NCBI GenBank assembly: GCA_028287035.1
Contig: JAQBQL010000092.1
Coordinates: 1 to 25,711 of the forward strand
DNA from: Labilithrix sp.
GTDB taxonomy: Bacteria; Myxococcota; Polyangia; Polyangiales; Polyangiaceae
Length of the DNA: 25,711 nucleotides
Direction of reading: 5' to 3'
Part shown: positions 15,543-22,155 of the stretch, in pieces
Layout of the letters: each line of letters opens with the position of its first letter
How positions within the stretch are numbered: position 1 is the stretch's first letter
Notes under the pieces: generated by a model
What the model saw: the letters and a program-made list of their open reading frames with translations, nothing else
Databases searched by the model: none
Told to the model about the DNA's origin: nothing
Program-made: the position numbers and the translations under genes

Positions 15543-16237
15543 GCCCGCTCCAGGTGCTTGTCACCGAGCGCGCGCACCACCGTACGGACGATGCGCCACG
15601 GATCGCGGACGGCGTGGAAGTGGGTCACGCGGTCGTCCGGGTAGAGCACCTCGACGTCGACCTCGACGATCGGCACGTTGGCCCACACCGCCCGGAGCAG
15701 GATCTCGGCCTCGAAGTCGTAGCCGCGGCCGCGCGCGGCGAGCGCCAGCGTCTTCGCGACCGGGTAGAGGCGTAGCCCGCACTGGGTGTCGCGGAGCGCC
15801 TTGCCCGCGAAGTGCGAGATGAAGAAGTTCGAGATCCGGTTCGACAGCTGGTTCTTCCGCGGCGCGCCGGCGGCGGCGAGGCCACGCACGCCGAGGACGA
15901 GGGCGCCGTCGTCGGTGGTCGCCTCGAGGAGCTCGCGCGCGGCCGAGGCGGGGTGCTGGCCGTCGGCATCGACGGTCAGCGCCTTGCCGTACCCGCGGGC
16001 GCTGGCCTCGCGGAGCCCCGTGAGCAGCGCGGCACCCTTGCCCCGGTTCTCGGTGTGCCGGACCACCGTCACGCCCGCTTCGCGCGCCACGGCGGCCGTC
16101 CCGTCACTCGATCCATCGTCGATCACGAGGATCGACTCCGCGAGCGCCGGCAGCTCGGCGCGAAGGTCCACGAGCACCTTGCCGAGCGTTCGCTCGGCCT
16201 GGAACGCCGGGACGAGAACGCAGGCGGCCTTCGTCAT
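15539..16237 (-). CDS. Family 2 glycosyltransferase (dolichyl/polyprenyl-phosphate sugar synthase-like)
   Basis: GT2 enzymes of this type move a sugar from a nucleotide sugar to a lipid phosphate or other acceptor at the inner face of the membrane. From ATG 16237 the product is 232 residues: CVLVPAFQAERTLGKVL, the nucleotide-binding VIDDGSSDGT (38-47), NRGKGAALLTGL, and the metal-binding DAD at 90-92 in TVDADGQHP. The acceptor region follows, with NRISNFFISHFAGKALRDTQCGLRLYP and FEAEILLRAVWANVPIVEVD, close to DPM1-type synthases; there is no C-terminal membrane domain. An upstream start at 16327 is open but adds unconserved residues and overlaps ybeY. It diverges from ybeY by 54 bp and overlaps the C45 gene by 4 bp, heading the minus-strand cluster. 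Donor and acceptor are unknown. Confidence 0.87.
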   Translation of the reverse strand: MTKAACVLVPAFQAERTLGKVLVDLRAELPALAESILVIDDGSSDGTAAVAREAGVTVVRHTENRGKGAALLTGLREASARGYGKALTVDADGQHPASAARELLEATTDDGALVLGVRGLAAAGAPRKNQLSNRISNFFISHFAGKALRDTQCGLRLYPVAKTLALAARGRGYDFEAEILLRAVWANVPIVEVDVEVLYPDDRVTHFHAVRDPWRIVRTVVRALGDKHLERA

Positions 16238-16291
16238 CAGCGCCGGATCTTGCACGTTGACCTGCCTGCGCGCAAAGGCTACCGGCGCCGC

Positions 16292-16816
16292 GTGACGATC
16301 GCCCTGAACATCGAGCATGGGCCGCACCGCGGCCTCACCCGGGCTGAGCTAACCCGTCGCATACGTGCGATGATCCGGCTCCTTCAATTGGACAAATCGG
16401 AGGTTTCATTCACGCTAACCGACGATCAAACAATCCATGATCTGAACCGGACGTATCGCCACAAGGACCGGCCCACCGATGTCCTGGCTTTTGCGATGCA
16501 CGAGGGCGAGTACGGCGCCCTCGCCGGCCACGTCCTCGGCGACGTGATCGTGAGCGTTCCCACGGCCCGGCGGCAGGCCGAAGAGCGGGGCAGGCCCGTC
16601 CTCGACGAGGTGACCATGCTCCTCGCCCACGGGCTCCTCCATCTCCTCGGATGGGACCACGAGACCGCCGCGAAGGATCGTCGCATGCGCGCCGAGACGG
16701 ACCGCCTGGTCGAAGCCGCAGGCGCTGCACCCGTCTCAAAGGCAGCAGCTGTGAAGCCTCTCTCGCGGAACCTTGCGCGGACTCCTACGCCGAAGAAGAG
16801 GGCGCGGCGCGCCTAG
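16292..16816 (+). CDS. ybeY: Endoribonuclease YbeY (rRNA maturation factor)
   Basis: YbeY is a zinc-dependent single-strand endoribonuclease needed for 16S rRNA 3'-end maturation and ribosome quality control. From GTG 16292 the product is 174 residues. It has the family start TIALNIEHG, LTDDQTIHDLNRTYRHKD, RPTDVLAFAMHEGE, GHVLGDVIVSVPTA and the zinc motif H113-x3-H117-x5-H123 in HGLLHLLGWDH. The last 30 residues form a basic tail (PKKRARRA) beyond the normal end. Codons 18-51 (16343-16444) use AT-ending codons in 16 of 34 cases, strikingly more than the flanking genes. The longer open frame reaching back to 15812 is a shadow of the glycosyltransferase. It is normally paired with ybeZ or era, neither of which is seen here. 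Confidence 0.93.
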   Translation: MTIALNIEHGPHRGLTRAELTRRIRAMIRLLQLDKSEVSFTLTDDQTIHDLNRTYRHKDRPTDVLAFAMHEGEYGALAGHVLGDVIVSVPTARRQAEERGRPVLDEVTMLLAHGLLHLLGWDHETAAKDRRMRAETDRLVEAAGAAPVSKAAAVKPLSRNLARTPTPKKRARRA

Positions 16817-17159
16817 CGGGGAGCGGAGCGGGACGCGAAGGGCCAGATCACCGTGGAATTGGTGTGTGTCCATGGGTCCATGGCGCTCACGAAAACGCTA
16901 AAGGCCCATGTTTTTCGCTTGCCCGGATGGAACGGCGGGTGTTAGCCATGAAGCCAGGAGCGGTTTCGAGCCTGAAAATTCGGGTCCGCGACGGCTTTCA
17001 GAGCGACGACGAACGACGGCACGACGGCTCGAACCACCCCCGTCCGAGGCGAGGCGACACGCGATGGCACGTTTGATCATCGCCAGAGCCGGGTAGGAAA
17101 CACGTTACATGCGGCGTGGCGTGCGTCACGTCAGCCGCCACCCGACAGGAGATTCACCA
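16817..17159 (+). other. 343-bp intergenic region upstream of the HU-type gene
   Basis: No convincing gene is found here: the short open frames lack homology and normal codon use. It holds a tandem 8-bp repeat (GTCCATGG twice, 16868-16883), a possible long-range stem CGAAAA/TTTTCG (16890-16895 with 16912-16917) beside a run of five T, an imperfect palindrome CCTGAAAATTCGGG (16971-16984), and a hairpin near the HU start (17111-17115 GCGGC with 17134-17138 GCCGC, inner CGTG/CACG). TTTGAT (17072-17077) and TAGGAA (17094-17099), 16 bp apart, could be a promoter. It is lower in GC than the surrounding genes. It may be a long leader, a small RNA or both. Confidence 0.4.
17147..17151 (+). promoter_or_regulatory. 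Ribosome-binding site of the HU-type gene
   Basis: AGGAG ends 8 bases before ATG 17160. It is the strongest Shine-Dalgarno match in this part of the window and fixes that start over the longer open frame from 17109, as expected for a highly expressed nucleoid protein. Confidence 0.7.
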
Positions 17160-17474
17160 ATGGCTGCTGCGAAGCGCTTGACCAAGGCCCAGGTTATTTC
17201 TGAGATTGCCACCTACGCGGAGCTCGACAAGAAGAGCATCGGTAAGGTGTTTGAGGGCATGACGGATCTCATCAAGAAGCAGCTCGGCCCGCGCGGCCCG
17301 GGCGAGTTCGTGATCCCCGGCCTCCTCAAGCTGAAGACCGTGAAGAAGAAGGCGATCCCGGCGGGCGAGCGCCGCAACCCCTTCACCGGCCAGATGCAGA
17401 ACTTCCCGGCGAAGCCGGCGTCGAAGAAGGTTCGCGCGACCGCCCTCAAGGCGCTCAAGGACCTCATCCAGTGA
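17160..17474 (+). CDS. HU-family nucleoid DNA-binding protein
   Basis: HU-type proteins bend and package DNA as dimers. The 104-residue product has the helical dimer part (KRLTKAQVISEIATYAELDKK... to about residue 45) and the beta-arm part with VIPGLLKLKTVKKKAIPAGE and RRNPFTGQMQNFPAK, where the RNPxTG motif carries the proline that inserts into the DNA minor groove. It is about 10 residues longer than E. coli HU, through extra residues before the arm (LGPRGPGEF) and a lysine-rich C-terminal half. A strong AGGAG site precedes ATG 17160. It follows a 343-bp gap and ends 30 bp before the convergent lnt stop, with a hairpin between. Whether it is HU or an IHF-like relative cannot be decided; the length favours an HU-like variant. 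Confidence 0.9.
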   Translation: MAAAKRLTKAQVISEIATYAELDKKSIGKVFEGMTDLIKKQLGPRGPGEFVIPGLLKLKTVKKKAIPAGERRNPFTGQMQNFPAKPASKKVRATALKALKDLIQ

Positions 17475-17489
17475 CGGCCTGGCGAGCGC

Positions 17490-17524
17490 GGCGCGCCTCG
17501 TGGCTCAGGCCACGCGAGCGCGCC
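17490..17524. terminator. GC-rich stem-loop between HU gene and lnt, spanning the lnt stop
   Basis: GGCGCGC (17490-17496) pairs with GCGCGCC (17518-17524), and inside it CGTGGC (17499-17504) pairs with GCCACG (17509-17514) around a TCAG loop, giving 13 base pairs with a small internal bulge. It starts 15 bp after the HU stop and contains the lnt stop codon in its loop. There is no T-run. It could serve both convergent genes. Confidence 0.5.
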
Positions 17525-19040
17525 GTGCCCGCACCACCGCAGTGCTCACCGTGCCCAGCACGAGCAGGAGCAGCGGCAGGTCTCCGAAGCGCACGAACGC
17601 CGTAGGGGGCGTCTCGAGCAGCGCCGGCGAGGTGACGAGCGTGCCCGGGATGTCGAGGTCGTAGCGCGCGCGCACGCGGCCGGCGGCGTCCACGAAGCTC
17701 GTCGGCCCCTTGTTGACCGCGCGAACGAGATCGCGGCGCGTCTCCACCGCGCGCAATACCGCGAGCCGCAGGTGCAGCTCGCCCTCGGCGCTGCCGGCGA
17801 ACCAGGCGTCGTTCGTGATGTTCACGAGGACGTTCGGCAGGAGCTCCATCGCCTCGCGGCCCGCCTCGGGGAGCGTGTCCTCGTAGCAGTCGAGAACCGA
17901 CGCGCGGATCGCGCCCGAGGTGAAGACCACGGGCTCGTGCCCTGGGAGGAGGCCGGTGCCCTTCGCGAAGACCTCGCGGAGCCACGGGAACGTGTCGGCC
18001 AGCGGGACCGTCTCGCCGAACCAGAGCAGATGGCGCTTGTCGTACGGCGCGGAGAGCCGCCCATCGCTCGTCGCAAGGATCGCCGAGTTGTACCCGAGCC
18101 CCTTGCTGCCCGACAGATAGGCCCCGGTGAGCACCGGGCCGTGGACGCCGGCCTGCAGCACCGCCCGCCGGCCGGGGAGCCCGACGCGCGAGGCGTGCGG
18201 CAGCGTGAAGGGGTACGCCGACTCCGGCCACACCGTCAGATCGGTGCCTCGGTCCTCCGCCCGGTGGGTGAGGGTCGTGAGCCTTTCGATCATCGCGGCG
18301 GCGCGCGTCGCGTCCCACCGCTCCGAGGCCTCGAAGCCAGGGTTCACGAGGGTGATCGTGACGTGCGGGGCGGCGTCGCGCGCCCGGTCGACGGAGGCCA
18401 TCCGCGCCGCGCCGTACGCGAGCATGAGCCCGAGGATGGCCGCCGCCGCGGCGAGGGGCGCGACCAGGGCCCGCGCAGCTCGCTCGGCGCGGTACCGGAA
18501 CACGCCGTGCGCCGCGAGCCCCGACGCGAGCGCGACGAGCAGGCTGACGCCACGCTCGCCCACCACGTCGGCCACCTGCACGAGCGCCGGCCACGGCGTG
18601 AGGCCGCCCGCGGGCGTCCACGGGAAGATCGCGGGAACGAACGTGGCCACGTACACGCCGATGCCGAACGCGAGGAACGCCGGCACGCGGGGAAGGCGCC
18701 GCGCGAGCAGCTGCGTGAGGAGCGCGCCGAGCACCCAGGGCACCGCCTGCCCGGCGGCGAGCAGCACGAGCGCCAGGTAGGCGGCCGCGAGCGGCAACGG
18801 CGTGAAGCTCGTGATGACCGCCGGCACGAACCGCAGGGCGAGCAGGTTCGCCCCGAGCCCGAACGCGAGGCCCACGAGGAGACCCGGCCGGTACCGAGGA
18901 GCCCCGTTCAGCGCAAACGCGAAGCCGGCGAGCCCGAGGAGCACGCCGGCGTGGAGATCGAACGGCGGCGACGTCGTCGCGAAGACGACGCCGCTCACGA
19001 GGCCGAGGAGCGCGCGCGTGCGGCCGTTCACGAGCCGCAC
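17505..19040 (-). CDS. lnt: Apolipoprotein N-acyltransferase
   Basis: Lnt adds the third acyl chain to the N-terminal cysteine of lipoproteins at the outer face of the inner membrane, using phospholipid. The 511-residue product has about seven hydrophobic segments in residues 10-215 and the nitrilase-like domain after about 225. The catalytic triad is intact: E273 in TVWPESAYPF, K335 in YDKRHLLWFGE and C385 in SVLDCYED, almost the same numbering as in E. coli (267, 335, 387). FGETVPLAD and NITNDAWF are further signatures. A C-terminal membrane segment (DLPLLLLVLGTVS) ends it. It follows the beta-barrel gene by 18 bp on the same strand. The many lipoproteins in this window are its natural substrates. 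Confidence 0.96.
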   Translation of the reverse strand: MRLVNGRTRALLGLVSGVVFATTSPPFDLHAGVLLGLAGFAFALNGAPRYRPGLLVGLAFGLGANLLALRFVPAVITSFTPLPLAAAYLALVLLAAGQAVPWVLGALLTQLLARRLPRVPAFLAFGIGVYVATFVPAIFPWTPAGGLTPWPALVQVADVVGERGVSLLVALASGLAAHGVFRYRAERAARALVAPLAAAAAILGLMLAYGAARMASVDRARDAAPHVTITLVNPGFEASERWDATRAAAMIERLTTLTHRAEDRGTDLTVWPESAYPFTLPHASRVGLPGRRAVLQAGVHGPVLTGAYLSGSKGLGYNSAILATSDGRLSAPYDKRHLLWFGETVPLADTFPWLREVFAKGTGLLPGHEPVVFTSGAIRASVLDCYEDTLPEAGREAMELLPNVLVNITNDAWFAGSAEGELHLRLAVLRAVETRRDLVRAVNKGPTSFVDAAGRVRARYDLDIPGTLVTSPALLETPPTAFVRFGDLPLLLLVLGTVSTAVVRARRARVA

Positions 19041-19058
19041 GCCATCAGGCCGTCACGC

Positions 19059-19910
19059 TCACCAGTAGAAGGTGAGGCCGCCCTGGAAGATGCCGCCGCC
19101 CGAGGTGTTCGTCGTCCGGCCGTTGCCGTCGGTGAACTCGGGGTACTGGTCCTTGTGGTCGTCGATGCGCCCGCGGATGAAGCCGCGGAAGTCGAAGTTG
19201 AGGGCGACCACGCGCGAGAGGCGGAACTCGAGACCGATGCCGGCCTGCCCCCCGAAGTAGCCGTAGTGGTACTCGTCCGAGTCGTACCCATTGCGGTCGT
19301 CCGTGGCGGTGGCGCCCTGCCAGCCGAAGCCGCCGACGAGGTACACCTGCGTCTTGCTGCGCGGGTTGAGGAACACGAGGCCGTTGAAGCCGAGCGCGGT
19401 CTCGTGGCGGCGGAACCCGTTGTAGTCACGGCCCCCCGCGAAATCGAGATCCGCCTCGATGGCGAACGACGGCGTGGGACGGAACCGCAGACCGAGGCCC
19501 ACCATTCCCATGCCCGCGTTGTCGTCACGACCGCCGCCGAGGAGGAGGCCTCCGAGGTGGAGGTTCATGCCCCACTCGCGCTTCGCCACGGGCCGCCGCG
19601 GCACGTAGTAGTACGCCGGCGGGGCCTGGCGCGGCTGGATCACCACCGTGGTCGGCGGCGGCTGGTAGACGACCACGGGCGGCGGCGGCGCCTTCTCCTT
19701 GGCGGCAGGAGCTTCCGAGGGGAGCGGCTGCAGATCCTTGTTCTGCCCCGCGGCTGGAGGCGCGGTCTCACCGCAGAACCAGCTGCCCGGCGGGCAATCC
19801 TTGGTCTCCCCCTGGGCGCGTGCATTCGTCGCGACCGGCAGCGCGAGTGCGCACGCAACGGGCATCGCGACCGCCAGCTTCTTCGAGAACGACCTGAACC
19901 TGCTGCTCAT
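19059..19910 (-). CDS. Outer-membrane beta-barrel protein with proline-rich N-terminal linker
   Basis: A 283-residue exported protein. The signal peptide ends near ATNARAQ. A cysteine pair follows in DCPPGSWFC, then a Pro/Ala/Lys-rich linker to about residue 110 (KAPPPPVVVYQPPPTTVV). The barrel-like part starts at about 115, with glycine-rich alternating strands (MNLHLGGLLLGGG, GMVGLGLRFRPTPSF, AIEADLDFAGG, VYLVGGFGW, GGQAGIGLEFRLS), and the chain ends in GGLTFYW, with a terminal aromatic residue as expected for insertion by the BAM machinery. It resembles small OmpA/OmpW-type barrels but no specific family is claimed. No ribosome-binding site is seen before ATG 19910. Lnt follows 18 bp after its stop, suggesting one transcript. 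The role is unknown. Confidence 0.8.
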   Translation of the reverse strand: MSSRFRSFSKKLAVAMPVACALALPVATNARAQGETKDCPPGSWFCGETAPPAAGQNKDLQPLPSEAPAAKEKAPPPPVVVYQPPPTTVVIQPRQAPPAYYYVPRRPVAKREWGMNLHLGGLLLGGGRDDNAGMGMVGLGLRFRPTPSFAIEADLDFAGGRDYNGFRRHETALGFNGLVFLNPRSKTQVYLVGGFGWQGATATDDRNGYDSDEYHYGYFGGQAGIGLEFRLSRVVALNFDFRGFIRGRIDDHKDQYPEFTDGNGRTTNTSGGGIFQGGLTFYW

Positions 19911-20076
19911 GTGGAGGAACCCCGGAGAAAAAGGAGCGACGACCGGCTCCTGCCGACGACGTCAGGATGCTACCAAAGCAACCCAGGTGCCACGCCGAAT
20001 CCGCGTGCGACCCGGGCCCTGACCGGGATTTAATGGGTGACCTCCGGCGGGAGGCCCGCGGCTGTGTCCGATGGTT

Positions 20077-20128
20077 CACGACCGCACGACAACCGGAGTC
20101 CGGTCTCGTGCTCCCGGCGCCGGTCGTG
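20077..20128 (+). promoter_or_regulatory. Structured leader with nested inverted repeats upstream of the rlmI-like gene
   Basis: Three nested perfect stems are present: CACGACCG (20077-20084) with CGGTCGTG (20121-20128), CACGA (20085-20089) with TCGTG (20106-20110), and ACCGG (20092-20096) with CCGGT (20100-20104) around an AGT loop. The direct repeat of CACGAC in the left arms lets each left arm pair with either right arm, so two alternative folds are possible. It ends 27 bases before the TTG start. Nothing else is seen in the 245-bp divergent gap except a CCTCC/GGAGG hairpin at 20041-20054. Promoters were not identified with confidence. Confidence 0.45.
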
Positions 20129-20155
20129 TACTGAGGTCTGAGAAGAGAGGCAGTC

Positions 20156-21340
20156 TTGGCAACGGTTCGGCTCAAGCCGGGTCACGTCCAGCCCGTGTGG
20201 GCGGGTCACCCGTGGGTTTATGCACAGGCCATCGACCGCGTCGAAGGCGGAGCGACGCGCGGCGACGAGGTCAGCGTGGTGGATCCCCGCGGCAACCTCC
20301 TCGGTCGCGGTCTCTACTCACCAGGCTCCGCGATCCCGGTGCGGCTGCTCGTCCGCGACGCGGACACGCCGATCGACACGAGCCTCTTCCGTCACAAATT
20401 CGAGCGTGCGCTCGCGCTCCGGCAATCGCTGGGCATCGGCACCACCCCCGAGACGACGGGATACCGGCTCGTGCACGCGGAAGGCGACGGGCTCCCCGGC
20501 CTCATCGTCGACCGCTTCGGCGACGTGCTCGTGGTGCAGCTCCTCACGGTCGGCATGAAGGACCGCGAAGCGATGATCTTCGAGGCGCTCGGCCAGGTCT
20601 TCCACCCGCGCGCGATCATCGACCGCACGCCGCCCGGCGCGGCCAAGGCCGAGGGGTTCGTGGAGGGCAAGGGCGTCGTGCGCGGCGAGGACCCGCACGG
20701 CATCACGTTCACCGAGCGCGGTGTTCAGTGGTCGCTGAGCAGTGACGTCGGTCAGAAGACGGGCTTCTACTTCGACCAGCGTGACCTCCGCGGGCGCGTC
20801 GAGTCGCTCGCCCGCGGCAAGCGCGTGCTCGATGCGTATTCGTACGTCGGGGCATTCGGCATCGCTGCCGCCCGCGGCGGCGCGGCCGAGGTGATCTGCG
20901 TCGACGAGAGCGCGGCGGCCATCGAGACCGGCGCCGAGCAGGCGCGCCTCAACGGCGTCGAGAAGGTCGTCAGCTACCAGCGGGCCGATGCCCGGCGCGT
21001 GCTCGCCGACGCGAAGGGGACGTTCGACCTCACCATCGTCGACCCCCCGCGCCTCGCGCCGACCCGCGGCGCGCGCGAGCAGGCGCTCGTCATGTACGCG
21101 AAGCTCGCCGAGCTCGGCTGCCGGGCCACGCGCCCCGACGGTCTGCTCGTGCTGTGCTCGTGCTCCAGCGCGGTCGACCTCTTCGCGCTGACCAGGGCGC
21201 TCGCGACCGGCGCGGTCCGCGCCAACGTGCACGCCACCGTCGTCGAGCGCTCCTTCCAGGGCGCCGATCATCCGGTGCCCGCCGCGTTTGCCGAAGGGCT
21301 GTACCTGAAGGCGATCGTGGCGCGCGTGGAGACGCGATGA
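20156..21340 (+). CDS. RlmI/RlmK-type 23S rRNA cytosine-5 methyltransferase family protein (PUA + SAM methyltransferase)
   Basis: The family methylates a cytosine of 23S rRNA with S-adenosylmethionine. The 394-residue product has an N-terminal PUA RNA-binding domain (about 1-75: RLKPGHVQPVWAGHPWVY, LGRGLYSPGSAIPVRLL), a central region with YRLVHAEGDGLPGLIVDR and GQKTGFYFDQRDLR, then the methyltransferase domain: RVLDAYSYVGAFGIAAAR (SAM-binding motif I, about 223-240), VICVDES, and the catalytic-type TIVDPPRLAP (about 293-302) and LCSCSS. The order and spacing match RlmI. TTG at 20156 is the start: GAGAGG lies 5 bases upstream and the PUA domain begins at once. It overlaps the next gene by 4 bp (ATGA at 21337-21340). 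The exact target base is inferred from family only. Confidence 0.9.
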   Translation: MATVRLKPGHVQPVWAGHPWVYAQAIDRVEGGATRGDEVSVVDPRGNLLGRGLYSPGSAIPVRLLVRDADTPIDTSLFRHKFERALALRQSLGIGTTPETTGYRLVHAEGDGLPGLIVDRFGDVLVVQLLTVGMKDREAMIFEALGQVFHPRAIIDRTPPGAAKAEGFVEGKGVVRGEDPHGITFTERGVQWSLSSDVGQKTGFYFDQRDLRGRVESLARGKRVLDAYSYVGAFGIAAARGGAAEVICVDESAAAIETGAEQARLNGVEKVVSYQRADARRVLADAKGTFDLTIVDPPRLAPTRGAREQALVMYAKLAELGCRATRPDGLLVLCSCSSAVDLFALTRALATGAVRANVHATVVERSFQGADHPVPAAFAEGLYLKAIVARVETR

Positions 21341-22143
21341 CCCCCCTCGCCGCGCTGCCCGTGGGGGCCGCGGCGGGCCTCACCGGGCTCCTCTTCGATC
21401 TCGACGACACGGTGCTCACGCACGGAGTCCTCACCCGCGAGGCGTACGAGGCGCTCTGGAGCATGCACGAGGCGGGGCTGGCGCTGGTCGCGGTGACCGG
21501 GCGGCCGAGTGGCTGGGGCGAGGTCGTCGCGCGGCAGTGGCCGATCGACGGCGCGGTGACCGAGAACGGCGCCGTGCACGTGGTCCGCGAGGGGATGCGC
21601 GTGCGGGTGATCGCCGACGGCACCGATCGCGAGGTCGCGGCGCGGCGGGCGCGGCTCGAGGCGCTCGTGACGGAGGTGTCCGCCCGGCTGCCGGACGTGA
21701 AGCTCGCCGACGACAACCTCGCGCGCCGCTCCGACGTCACGTGGGACATCGGCGAGAACGATCGGCAGCCGCCCGTGGTCGTCGCCGAGCTCCAGCGCCT
21801 CATCCTCGCGGCGGGAGCGCGCACGACGCGTTCGAGCGTGCACGTGCACGCCACCTACGAGCGGGACGACAAGGCGACCGGCGCGGTCCGGTTCCTGGTG
21901 AGCCGGTTCGGCGCCGATGCGGGCGCCGCACGCACGCGCTGGGCCTTCGTCGGCGACAGCGGGAACGACGCGGCGTGCTTCGCCGGCTTCGTCCACACGT
22001 TCGGCGTCGCGAACGTGCGGCCGTACGCGGGATCGCTGAGCGTACCGCCGCGCTGGATCACGAGCGCCGAGCGGGGCGCTGGTTTCGCGGAGCTCGCGCG
22101 CACGCTCGTGAGCGCGCGTCGCGCCGCCGCCTCCTCGCGCTGA
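21337..22143 (+). CDS. HAD-superfamily hydrolase, type IIB (sugar-phosphatase-like)
   Basis: HAD phosphatases hydrolyse phosphate esters with an aspartyl nucleophile. The 268-residue product has all four motifs: LLFDLDDTV (nucleophile D21, acid/base D23), VTGRP (T54), the lysine of ERDDKATG (K179), and FVGDSGND (D207, D211). The cap inserted between motifs II and III, with GAVTENGAVHV, is the pattern of type IIB enzymes such as mannosyl-3-phosphoglycerate or sucrose-phosphate phosphatases. Substrate unknown. ATG 21337 overlaps the methyltransferase stop, so translation is coupled. It ends 7 bp before the convergent unknown gene, with a small hairpin spanning both stops. Confidence 0.88.
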   Translation: MTPLAALPVGAAAGLTGLLFDLDDTVLTHGVLTREAYEALWSMHEAGLALVAVTGRPSGWGEVVARQWPIDGAVTENGAVHVVREGMRVRVIADGTDREVAARRARLEALVTEVSARLPDVKLADDNLARRSDVTWDIGENDRQPPVVVAELQRLILAAGARTTRSSVHVHATYERDDKATGAVRFLVSRFGADAGAARTRWAFVGDSGNDAACFAGFVHTFGVANVRPYAGSLSVPPRWITSAERGAGFAELARTLVSARRAAASSR

Positions 22144-22155
22144 CCGCGGCTCAGC
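22139..22155. terminator. Stem-loop containing both convergent stop codons (HAD / unknown gene)
   Basis: GCTGA (22139-22143) pairs with TCAGC (22151-22155) across a 7-nt loop, CCGCGGC. Both TGA stops lie in the stem, as at 10177-10195. The stem is short and has no T-run, so terminator function is tentative. Confidence 0.3.

Noticed and set aside
16868..16883. GTCCATGG repeated twice in tandem
   Set aside because: Only two 8-bp copies, each containing a palindromic hexamer; too little to call an operator or attachment site.
16962..16972. GGTTTCGAGCC, similar to a tRNA T-arm
   Set aside because: No acceptor stem, anticodon arm or cloverleaf can be built around it at tRNA spacing.
16908..17096. 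Short open frames of about 60 codons in the gap before the HU-type gene
   Set aside because: No ribosome-binding site, no recognisable motif, and codon use unlike the surrounding genes.
17772..20033. Plus-strand open frame of 753 codons across lnt and the beta-barrel gene
   Set aside because: Antisense shadow rich in Arg, Glu and His; both opposite genes have clear motifs.
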